This document shows, in pieces, positions 1 through 9,369 of a DNA stretch of 64,000 bases (within the stretch, counting starts at the first letter, position 1; each line of letters opens with the position of its first letter). Under the pieces are notes generated by a model. It ran no database searches. It was not told where the DNA came from and worked only from the letters and a program-made list of their open reading frames with translations. The position numbers were made by a program, and so were the translations under genes. Origin of the DNA: Manihot esculenta (lineage: Eukaryota > Streptophyta > Magnoliopsida > Malpighiales > Euphorbiaceae); assembly GCF_001659605.2 (NCBI RefSeq), contig NC_035171.2, positions 9,650,873-9,714,872 on the forward strand, written 5' to 3'.

Positions 1-290
1 ATTCCCTTCGGCGCATGGGTGGACAGAGCTGCGAAATGACTGGACCCGTAGTCTTTTCTTCTTGTGACCGGGTTTGAGGGAAAAGGACCGGAACCTAGAA
101 AAGGGCTGGCTTTAAGGCTGAAATGGGTCGGGTCGGTCTGATTGAGTGACTTAAATAGGAGTCCGATCAGGAGGATGAACGGGTTGGGTCTTGCTTATTC
201 GGGGGCTTAGAAGCCTTCTAGTTGTGGGTTTCTACTATCGGTCCGGCCTCGTAATGGAATGGAGAAATCCAGCGATTATCAATAGTCTTA
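1..290. repeat. GC-richer dispersed repeat, copy 1 (cut by window edge)
   Basis: This island is clearly richer in G and C than the AT-rich DNA that follows. It aligns by eye with 4830-5125 in the same orientation. The shared blocks are an early 'gctgcgaaatgactgg' / 'actgcgaggtgactga' block and a final 'aatccagcgattatca' / 'aacccaacagttatca' block. No reading frame is apparent. It is probably an old, non-coding transposon or short LTR-type element. The family is not recognised. Confidence 0.4.
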
Positions 291-1874
291 ATTTTTTTAG
301 AAAAATTATAATAATTTGTTTAAAATACCATTTAGATGGTTAATGTTTTTTTTTTTTTGACATATTATTATTAAATGACCTAAAACTTAATAAGAGTATA
401 TTAAAAAATTAAAATTAATGTTACTTTAAAAGATAATTTAAAATTTTATTTTAAATGAATGAAGATACTATATAATTAATAAAAAAATAAAAAATTAATA
501 AATTTAATTTTTATTTAATGTTGGTAAAGGATTAGTGAATAGTTTTGCAATGACTTGTTTTAAAACTATTGACTTTATGTGCTATATTAGCATAATGAAA
601 TAATTTTTCAAATCCATCCCGTGTAACCAACTTCATTTTAATACGTAAGTATATTATTAAGAATGGCATTCGGTTAACAGAAGTTAATCAAATGAAACTA
701 AAATATTACTAATTTTTAAAATATTAACCGAATTTAAATTTAAAAAAAATTAAATATTATTTAATAAAAATTCAATTATTTCTGTTAGTTATTTTATCAA
801 ATCAAAGGTAAATTTAATGATAATAAAAAATCAAAATTTTTTAAAAAATTATTAATCGATAATTGCATTGAATACATATACCTCTATTGAAATAACTGAA
901 TCTCAACACTTTAATTTAGTTATTTAGTTATAATTAAATAATGCACAGTTTTCTTATTATATAATATTATACTAAAGAGAAATTTATTATTTAATCTATA
1001 AATATTACCATCATTAATGAATAACCAACTCAACGACTCTCTCACTGTTCAAATCTATGTCTACCATTCTCACCCTCTTTCTTCAAATCTTAATTTATCC
1101 CGATCCTAGATCCTCCATTTTAAAATAGTTTTCGTCTCTCTCCGTCTATTAATGCCAGACTCATATTACCATCGTCGATTATAAATACACTCAGCTCCTG
1201 ATTCAAATGCTTATCGAAGTTTATACATACAGCAACAATTATTTCATCATCCTCTCTAACCTCCCTTTAATCGACCTTCTTAACTTCTGTTATAATAAGT
1301 CATGTGGCCTCTTATCTCGAACCGTACATTTCAATAAATCTGAACATTTATTTTCGATTCAACTCGATTTTTCGAGTCTAATGAAAGTGACAAAATCGAA
1401 AAATGTTATTGTTCGATTAAGTGCTTAGGTTTTGGTGATTGTGAGTGAAACCTTGGTGGAAAATATGGACAAGTTTATTAAGGCAATGGATGAGGACTAT
1501 GAGGTATCGAATGGGGGATTTTTTAAGGGGGAGAAGAGAGTAAATTAGGATAGTATTTGATGGAATTGGAGTGATTAAAAGCTAAAGGTTATTATTGCAT
1601 TGAGGCTTTCATGATAAATGAAAAAAAAAATAAAAAAGAAAGAGTAATTTAGTTGCTTAATATATTTTTAACGATAAAAATAAATAAAATTTAATGAATT
1701 GAAAAAATAAAAATATTTTAAAAAAATTATTAAAATTAAAAGATTAATTTATTAATAATAATAATAATTAGAAATTAAATAATAAATTTTTTATATTAAA
1801 TAAATGAATATAATTAATGCGACCTGTTCTGACAATAAACTCCAGATGAGCCAGCGAGGGCTTAAAGTATAATG

Positions 1875-1990
1875 GAGCCCACCCAAGGAAAAGAACCGAC
1901 AGTAATTAAACACAGAACAAAATAGGCCCAATCATTCTATTCTATCAGTAAGAGCCCAGGGATTCTCCCATGGGGTTGTTGAAACCCTAA
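1875..1990. promoter_or_regulatory. Site II / telo-box motif cluster without an evident gene
   Basis: Three copies of TGGGCY, the plant site II core, lie on the minus strand at 1876-1881, 1925-1930 and 1953-1958. A telo-box AAACCCTAA lies at 1982-1990 on the plus strand. Such combinations are known from promoters of plant ribosomal-protein and cell-growth genes. No open frame of convincing length follows on either side. It may be a relic promoter or coincidence. Confidence 0.2.
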
Positions 1991-2149
1991 AATTAAAATT
2001 AATCCGAAAATTTTTAACAGTCATTTAGCATAATTCATTTTCTACAAAATTTCAAATTAATTTTTTTTAAATAATGTAAAATTTTAATTTTTTAAATACA
2101 AATTTTTTAAATTAAAAAGAATTAAATTATTTTCTATCAAATAAGATAA

Positions 2150-2480
2150 TTATTAAAATATAAATAAATTTAATTTAATTCTTATAAAATTCTTAATTTT
2201 AAAATTTAGAATATGTGATTTTCACTCATATTAGCATAAAACTCACTTTTCTTCATTCATGGCTCGCATTCGATTTTTATTTTAAATTTTTATAAAATAA
2301 TAATTATTTTAAATTTTATTGATTGTATATTAAAATTTTATAAAATTATAAAATTATATTTATCTTAACTTTTATTTATTTACAAAAAATAATTTATATT
2401 TGTAAAATATTTTTTTACATATTATTAATAAAAAAATGATTCTATCTTTCTTTTAAATAAAAATAATATTTTCTTTTAAA
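2150..2480. repeat. AT-rich dispersed repeat, copy 1
   Basis: This segment aligns by eye with 3890-4260 in the same orientation. The anchor is a less AT-rich block near 2213-2270 ('tgtgattttcactcatatta...') matched near 3955-4020. Similar AT-rich stretches flank the anchor in both copies. It is MITE-like in composition, but no clean terminal inverted repeats or target duplication were defined. Confidence 0.3.
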
Positions 2481-3889
2481 AATAAGGAAGTCATATCTTT
2501 TAATTTTCTGTTTGATATGATTCATGTTTTCTGAATTCAAATGAATGATTATAAAATAATATATAGTTTCTGTTGGACTTAAGTGTTTTAATTTTTATTT
2601 TAATAACTAATAAATAATTAGTGTACTACTAATTATCTTTACAAATTTTTTTTATGAATTTGTAAGTCTTTAATATAAATAAATGGAATTGCCAATATTG
2701 AAATTATACTATAAGAAAGAGATCAAAATATAAATTTTAGTTTATGCATCGTGAATTTTAATTAATTAATTATGTCGGCGCAAGTTTATATTTCAAATTA
2801 TATAACTTATAAATATGGTCAATTTTTAAAAAATTATTTTTAAAATCAAAATAAAATATAACATATAGAGTATTTTTTAAGATACTTTTCTATCAAATGA
2901 GACATTTTAAATTATAAATTACAAAAGTTCAAATAGAATAAAAATTGAAAATTTGTAATTTAAATTTGTACTCCATAACTTTTTGAGGAATTAAAATAGA
3001 ATTTTTTAAATAGAGTGTTTTTGAAATTTCTAAAATATATCTTAAAAATATAGGTTATAAGAATTCAAACAGATTGAAAATCGGACTTTTATAATTTTTT
3101 AAAAATTTAATTAAATATTTGTATATCTCCTAAAATTAATGTTAGGCCGCTGAAAATAAAAAAGTAAAACTTTCAATTTTTGGCCGTTAATATTAAAATT
3201 TTAGGCCGCTAAAAGTTTATTTTCGATAAATAATATTTTCACTTTTAAAAATTTGGTGGTCGAATTTTAATATTAGGATGCCGAACTTAAATTTTTCTAA
3301 ATACAAAATAACAACTATTTCATTACAAATGGATTTATTTATATTTAATGTATTATCAACTGCTTATATAATATATTTTTTATTTGAAAAAATTCACAAT
3401 TATCATTAAATACATATTTATTAAAATTAAACTTTTCACACTCTTTTTCTCTTTGAATTTTAAGTCATAACATTAATTTTTTAAAAAATAATTTTGAATT
3501 ATAATTATTGTATAATTTGAGATTGAGTAAAGGTTATTGAGTAAATTTATTATAGTGGGTATTTTTGAACAAAATGATTGCTTTGGTGAAAAGAAAATAT
3601 TGTAAAGAGTAGAGATTTTGCTCTAAAATTATAAAAAATTTTTTAATTTTACCCAAAAAAAAAATTAATAATGGAGTTAGAAATCTCATATTCAGTAGAC
3701 TTGAGATAATTATACCTCTATAAATTTCATTGTGACTCTACATTTCTTTTTAATCCCTTAATTTATATTTTTAACCCTTAATTTTATATAAATTCAATTT
3801 ACCCCTAGTTGCAATTAGAGATAGACAGTTTTCTTTCTTTTACAATGCAAAATTTATAACTTAAAAAATTATTCTATTATAAATAAAAA

Positions 3890-4260
3890 ATTAAATTAAA
3901 TTAAATTTTTATAAAAATTTTTTATTTCAATAGAAGGAGAAAAAAAATTAAAATGTGTGATTTTCCACTCATATTAGTATGAAACCTACAATTTTTTCCT
4001 TCATGACAGGGCTCACATCTATATTATTAACAAAGTTATCATCTTATGAGTTTATCGAATATAATTTAAATTTCTTAAAATAATAAATTATTATTAATTA
4101 TATTTTAACTTTTATTTAATTATGCTCTAAAATTTTATAAAATAATAATTATTTTTATCTTAATTTTTATTTATTTGCGAAAATATAATTTATATTTATA
4201 AAATAATATTGCTATGAGAAAATATTTTTTAAAAAATAATTTATTTCTATTATTTGATTA
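3890..4260. repeat. AT-rich dispersed repeat, copy 2
   Basis: This is the partner of 2150-2480. It shares the block 'tgtgatttt(c)cactcatattag' and the AT-rich stretch after it, with indels. It is non-coding and the family is not recognised. Confidence 0.3.
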
Positions 4261-4829
4261 TAATATTAAAAAATAAACGATATTAATATATTTATATGCA
4301 CTTATATTAATAAAATTTCTAAAGTTTAGAAAATGATTTTATATTTTTTAATAAAAATGATATTTTTTCTTTTAAAAATATGAAAGTCATTTTAGTTAAC
4401 TTTTAATTTGGCATGATTAATTTTATAAAAATTTTAAAAAAATATAAATGACTTTTTGTAAAAATTATGCTTGATTTATTTTTTTTTAAATAAAAATTTT
4501 GTAAGTTAAAAAATGAATTATTTCATTTCAAAAAAAATAAAAATATTAAATTAAATTAACCTGTTGTGAAATTTTTTATTTCAAATAAAAAGTGAAAGTT
4601 AAAAAAAAATATTAATCAGTTTTCTTGACTACATCATACATAAAAAAAATTTAAAAATATTTTCTTATAAATATTTTTCTGTGTAACAAACAGAACATTA
4701 TTAAGAATATGAAAAAATATTTATTTTCTTAACATAATTAATTTAACAAATTAATTATGTTAACAAATTATTGATATTTTTTAAATAAATATTTGATAAA
4801 TTACATCTGTATCTGTTATAAAGGTTCAT

Positions 4830-5125
4830 ATGTACGAAAACGTCAGACGTCTGTCCAGTGTCAGACGATCATTTAATTTTTCCGACATGCGTACGGATAA
4901 GACTGCGAGGTGACTGAGCCTGCTGTGTCACTTTTCAGAGCCGAACTCGTAGGGAGCAGATTGGAGTTTATTAGTGATCCAATCCACTTGGTGAGATTGA
5001 GTTAGAGCTGGAGAAACCAATCCGGTCCATCAGAGAAGTTTCGTGGGCCTCGGATTGATACTGCTCTCGCGGACCTGACCTCGTGTTGAGATAATAAAAC
5101 CCAACAGTTATCAGAACTCGTACAA
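4830..5125. repeat. GC-richer dispersed repeat, copy 2
   Basis: This is an island of balanced composition between AT-rich tracts. It matches 1-290 at both of its ends in direct orientation but is well diverged. It begins with a short duplicated motif (gtcagacg at 4843 and again near 4860). No coding potential was seen. It is probably an old non-autonomous element. Confidence 0.4.
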
Positions 5126-6672
5126 TAACTGATCGAAAATTGAGATTGAAATTCTTTAAGTATTATAAATTTTTATAAATCGATAAAATTATTTGAGTGT
5201 AATTTTATTATTTTATAAAAAGTATAGGGCAAATCAATATAAACTTGTCGAATGTAACTTGTAGTACATTCAATAATAATTGACATTACTCGTTTAAACA
5301 AGTTATCAATAGTATTTAGGGTATTTAATTCATGGATCAAATAAATTGAAAATATAAAAATTGAATCGAATTAAATTAAAAAAAAAATAATCTGAATCAA
5401 ATTGGTTTGATCTATTTGATTTAGTTTGAATTGATCGACTAAATATTTTAATATTTTTTTTATTTTTTATATTTTATTTTAATTATTTTATGATTTAATT
5501 AAAATATTTTAATTTTAGTTATGGTATAATATCTCTAAATTATTAAAATGATATATTATTAATAACTAATCAGTTTGATTCGATTTTTTTATTAAAATTA
5601 AATTAAATTAAAATATAGAATTTTTTAAAATTAAAATTGAAAAGAAATATTATAAATCAAAATGAATTTTTAAATTAATTCGATTTGGTTGGTTATTTCG
5701 AAAACTACAAATAAAGTATAATTAATTTTTGTTTAATTATTATGATTTTTTTATAAATTTAAATATTTAATAGATTATAATTTTAATTCTATTATTTAAT
5801 AGATTAGATTAATTTCAAATGGTTAAATGTATATTTGTATAGTTATATTTTAGTGTTTATTTTTGTTAAATTCTTCAATTTTTATCGTTATTTAATAAAT
5901 TTTGAATTTTTAAAAAATATTTTTAAATATAATTTTATCAAATCCATAATTTTAAAATTACATTTAGAAGTAATTTTTTTAATTTAAAATTAAAGTTATA
6001 GTTTTAAAATTGTATTTAAAAATAATTTTTTAAATATGTAATTTTAAAGTTGTAATTAAAAATAGACTTTTTTAAATAATAATTTTAAAAATTTAAGTAT
6101 TTATTAAATTATAATTAAAATTGAAATATCTAATAAATAAAAATATTAAAGTATATGTATATAAATATAGGTTTTATTAGGATCGACCATTCAGTCGATT
6201 CAGTTTAAAATCGAATCAAATCAAATAAATAAAAAATAAAAAAATTTGGTATTTATGAAAATCGAATTGAATCGATTTTAATTAAAAATCAAATTTAATC
6301 GAACTGATATGATTCAGTTTAATTGATTTAAATTTGTAATAAATTTTTTATTTTTTACACCCTATTTTTAATATTTTAAAATTTAATTAAAATATTTTGA
6401 CATTAATAATATAATCTCTATATTATTAAAAATAATATACTATTATTACTAATCGATTCGATTTTATTTTTTTTATTTTTTTATTAAAATTAAATTGAAT
6501 TCAAAAGATCAAAATTTTAAAATTAAAAATTAAATCGAATTAAATCAATTGAACTGAAATAAATAAAAAATTAAATTAAATCTCTAAATTAAATTTGATT
6601 CAATCAATTTTTTTAATATAAAATAAATAATAGTCCGCTCTGAATTTTACAAATTCAAAATGGTGTAAAGGA
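5126..6672. other. AT-rich intergenic DNA, no gene seen
   Basis: This is A/T-dominated sequence without long frames. Several stretches are rich in 'aaatcgaat' and 'tttgattcgattt' type runs, for example near 5340-5700 and 6180-6610. This suggests degraded copies of an internally repetitive AT-rich repeat. No gene or RNA was recognised. Confidence 0.7.
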
Positions 6673-6699
6673 ATATATATATATATATATATATATATA
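6673..6699. repeat. (AT)n microsatellite
   Basis: This is a pure alternating AT run of about 27 bp, directly before the 20-bp tandem repeat that carries element A. Confidence 0.95.
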
Positions 6700-6700
6700 C

Positions 6701-6763
6701 CAACAAAATGTATAAACCGTTTACCAAATGTATGGACCGTTTACCAAATGTATGGACCGTTTA
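6701..6763. repeat. 20-bp tandem repeat, target of element A
   Basis: The unit is ttaccaaatgtatggaccgt, present exactly at 6721-6740 and 6741-6760, with a degenerate copy at 6701-6720. A further partial unit is split by element A: its start is at 6761-6763 and its continuation (ccaaatg) resumes at 16798. The array was therefore continuous before A inserted. Confidence 0.85.
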
Positions 6764-6938
6764 TGTAATACCCGGCTAGACTCCGGTATCGGAATTCCTA
6801 CCGTCCGGTGGAATCTCGGATGTCGGAGACCTCTAGAAGGGTAGAATCATGTTTTATAAAAATGTTTTCATGTTTAATGTTTTAAAGTATGTTTTTAAAT
6901 GCGTTTTTGCATGAAAAGTCTTTGGAGGAAAACCCAGG

Positions 6939-7063
6939 TTCGGCCGCCGAAAGTCAAGTTCGGCCGCCGAACATGCATGCGTTTTGGAGGCACGTTAGGC
7001 CCCCGAAAGCATGAGCGAGGGAAGTTCAGGTTCGGCCGCCGAAAGTCAAGTTCGGCCGCCGAA
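6939..7063. repeat. Dyad cluster 1 (TTCGGCCGCCGAA), upstream of the TATA box
   Basis: Four exact copies of TTCGGCCGCCGAA lie at 6939-6951, 6959-6971, 7031-7043 and 7051-7063. They come in two pairs with 20-bp spacing, so each pair sits about two helical turns apart on one face. Variants (ttaggcccccgaa, ttcggcccccgaa) lie between and after them. The cluster ends about 55 bp before the TATA box, the usual place for upstream promoter elements. Confidence 0.85.
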
Positions 7064-7118
7064 CATGGCATGCATGCGGAGGCACATTCGGCCCCCGAAC
7101 GTGGCCTGGCCAGCCACC

Positions 7119-7126
7119 TATAAAAG
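7119..7126 (+). promoter_or_regulatory. LTR TATA box
   Basis: TATAAAAG in the context cctataaaaggg is the clearest core promoter in the LTR. The same 'tataaaagg' is present at the matching place in every LTR of this family in the window that covers the region. The transcription start should lie near 7150. That makes the first donor-like site (7178) only about 30 nt into the RNA. Confidence 0.75.
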
Positions 7127-7644
7127 GGTCCCTTAGGTCCGCACGGGCGAGCTTTTTCTCCCCCGTTGTTGGCCAAGGTGAGTCTCCGCCACCTCTCCCT
7201 CGATCTTGAGTGTTTTCCTTAGATCTTCCATGGTTTTCACGGGTTTTAACTTCTGTTTTGAAGATCTGTGAGTAAAGAGCAAGTTTTGGGTACTTGGAGG
7301 TTCAAAGAGCTCAATCTCTCCATCTCCAAACTAGGATCGCCTTTCCTCTCGTTTCTTCAAGAGGTAAGCTCGGATCCACCCTTATTATGTGTTTTAAACA
7401 AGCATTAAGTTATTTTATGGGTAGAGATGCATGTTAGGTTATATGTGGAGTTATGGGTTAATCTTGATATCTTGGACAATGTATGTTGTTTTTGTGTGTT
7501 TGAAGTGTTGTAGTTGGGGTATTTGATGTTTTGAGGCCCCTAGGAACTTGTATGCATGTTTTAACTGAGGTATATGCATGATTGGTGAGTTTGGAGGCGA
7601 AAATGCATTTGGGAGCCAAGTTTCTGCCCTTCGGCAGAAACCAG

Positions 7645-7872
7645 GTTCGGCAGCCGAAGGCACTTTCGGCCGCCGAACATGGCTGGTGAGGCAGGCCTTT
7701 CGGCTGCCGAAGTTGCCCCCGAAGGGAGACTTTCGTCTCTGTCTGGGACTTTCGGCCGCCGAAGGTGCCGCCGAACATGCATGAGTTTCGTCTCTGTCTG
7801 GGAGTTTCGGCCGCCGAAGGTGCCGCCGAACCTGCCTGACTTTCGGCTCTGGAGGGACTTTCGGCCGCCGAA
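7645..7872. repeat. Dyad cluster 2, inside the transcribed part of the LTR
   Basis: Six 13-bp dyads lie at about 7645 (cag variant), 7664, 7699 (ctg variant), 7750, 7805 and 7860. They are mixed with half-sites (gccgccgaa) and a repeated 'tttcgtctctgtctggga' spacer. Because they lie downstream of the TATA box, they would also be present in RNA, where they could form GC-rich hairpins. Matching arrays occur in all other LTRs of the family in this window. Confidence 0.8.
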
Positions 7873-8013
7873 CCTGCCGCCGAAAGTGCCCTGTCCAGCC
7901 ATTTCTTGCATGTTGTTATGTGATTGATTCATGATGTTTTAGGGGGTTTTTGGGGAGTATATTAGAGCTATGTTTATGTATGTTTGGTCCCTCATTGGAG
8001 TCCACCTGTGTAG

Positions 8014-8084
8014 GTTCGGACCCGAGGAACCGAGGACCCCAGCAGTGAGCCAGCGGCTACCGAGTTTGTCAGAGCTAGCCAGAG
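8014..8084 (+). other. Exon-like segment in LTR leader
   Basis: A 71-nt block sits between an acceptor-like 'cacctgtgtag' and a strong donor-like 'agag|gtgagt'. Both borders are kept in every LTR of the family here that covers them, for example minus-strand copies near 21005-21105, 28732-28812, 52487-52567, 58946-59027 and 62328-62411. The block contains no useful frame. It looks like a non-coding leader exon. Confidence 0.4.
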
Positions 8085-8303
8085 GTGAGTGGAATAAACC
8101 TTAAGTTGTAAAATAAATGAAATATGAATTTTGAGCATGACCCATGCATCATGAATACCATGAGATATAATAGGTTGCTTGCATTAGTATTCACGAATAT
8201 GTTGCATTGCATTTATGATGTTAATGTTGATGTGGATTGGTTATTGGATGATCCTTTAGTCCTCATATGATATGATTGATGTTATGGCATGTTATGGTAT
8301 GGA

Positions 8304-8447
8304 AGTCCAGGTTGTACCCATTCTACGTCCCTGGCACGATGTAAGAGAAAGTCCAGGTTGTACCCATTCTACGTCCCTGGCACAGTTGGTCCATATGATA
8401 TGTTATGATAAGAGAAAGACCGGTTGACCCATTCTACGTCCCGGCAC
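8304..8447. repeat. Three-copy tandem module in LTR
   Basis: Three copies of a 31-35 bp unit beginning agtccagg (agaccgg in the third) and ending cctggcac or ccggcac lie at 8304-8338, 8350-8383 and 8417-8447. In the first two copies the ends form a CCAGG/CCTGG inverted repeat around the core 'acccattctacgtc'. Some related LTRs carry a different core in the same frame. Confidence 0.8.
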
Positions 8448-9101
8448 AGTTGGACCTATGTAGAGGACTATAGGTGACAATACCATCCGAGATGTGATTT
8501 GTTGTGATGTGTTGCATTCCATGAAAGCATGAAATTTTAATATATGGTTTTATACTATTCTGCTCACTGGGCTTTGTAGCTCACCCCTCTCCCCTAACCC
8601 CAGATGTGCAGGTACAGGGTAGATCAGAAGGTTAGCCAGAGATATGAAGAGTGTATGTAATAGTTAGTTTGTGGACATGACAAATGTATGATGATGTAAT
8701 GTAAGAGATTACAGTATGTTATGTAATGAGGTTTATTGAGGTTATAGATGTGCTTGACCCTATGAGTATTGTAATCCCTTTGATACATGATTTATAGAAA
8801 TGTTTTATAATGTTTATGTTTAAGCCAACTCATCTTATGTTGTATCGCCCGTTGGGGCATTGATGAGATCCCACAGAGGGATCATGATTATGATCATGTC
8901 TATGTACATGTATATTCAGGTTGAGTTGGTGTATGAGAAATGAATGAAAGAAAAGTTTTAAAATTTTTATGCATGTTGTGATCATGTATGGGATTATACA
9001 GGTTTTCAGGTTATATGTCAGGCTTGCTACGGGTCCCGGCGGCCTTAAGTCGACCCGGATCCTAGCGCCGGTAGCGGTCCGATTTTCGGGTCGTTACAGA
9101 A

Positions 9102-9114
9102 TGGTATCAGAGCC
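9102..9114 (+). other. Element A primer binding site (tRNA-Met)
   Basis: TGGTATCAGAGCC lies three bases after the LTR end. It matches the standard plant initiator-tRNA-Met primer site of LTR retrotransposons. Element B has the same site at 30483-30495 and element C at 20142-20154 (minus). Confidence 0.9.
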
Positions 9115-9369
9115 CTAGGTTCATATGGTCGGACCTAGAGTGTCGGGCTCATAGATATTATAGAAGGTCAAGCACAATAGGAAAGTCATGTCCACTAGGA
9201 TAGGATGTTGAGTCCTGTCTTGCATGATGATGTGAAATGCCATGACTTTATGCATGTGCATTAATGATATGATTTACTATGTGATGTATGTGATGAGGGT
9301 TCATGTGTGCCCACATGAACCATATGATGTTAATGTTTGTATGATGTGTACTGTTTTTCAGAAAACAGG

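Larger units (their letters stand above)
291..4829. other. AT-rich intergenic DNA, no gene seen
   Basis: This is long A/T-dominated sequence with stop codons in all frames. The only frame over 60 codons (about 1207-1428, plus) has no recognisable domain or gene-like context. It holds AT-rich dispersed repeats (see 2150-2480 and 3890-4260) and a small promoter-like motif cluster at 1875-1990. No RNA gene was recognised. Confidence 0.7.
6764..9098 (+). repeat. Element A 5' LTR
   Basis: This LTR is bounded by TG and CA within the longer inverted ends TGTAA and TTACA. In order it holds dyad cluster 1, the TATA box at 7119-7126, splice-donor-like sites (7178, 7364), dyad cluster 2, a 71-nt exon-like segment (8014-8084), a three-copy tandem module (8304-8447) and a pyrimidine-rich acceptor-like site (8611). 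The short reading frames inside it are translations of the dyad repeats and are not genes. Confidence 0.95.

Noticed and set aside
1207..1428. 73-codon frame in AT-rich DNA
   Set aside because: It has no recognisable domain and no supporting promoter or splice context, and its length is within chance expectation.
6939..7063. Regular short repeats that could suggest a CRISPR-like array
   Set aside because: The units are self-complementary dyads with irregular spacers inside plant LTRs. No cas genes are present and the context is eukaryotic.
6895..7932. Several 60-120 codon frames on both strands in each LTR, with FGGR/RRPK-rich translations
   Set aside because: They are translations of the TTCGGCCGCCGAA dyads in different frames. 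They recur in all LTRs and lie in promoter or leader DNA with no domain.
9102..9114. tRNA-like matches at primer sites (also 20142, 24211 and 30483)
   Set aside because: Only the short complement of a tRNA 3' end is present. No cloverleaf can be formed, so these are primer sites and not tRNA genes.
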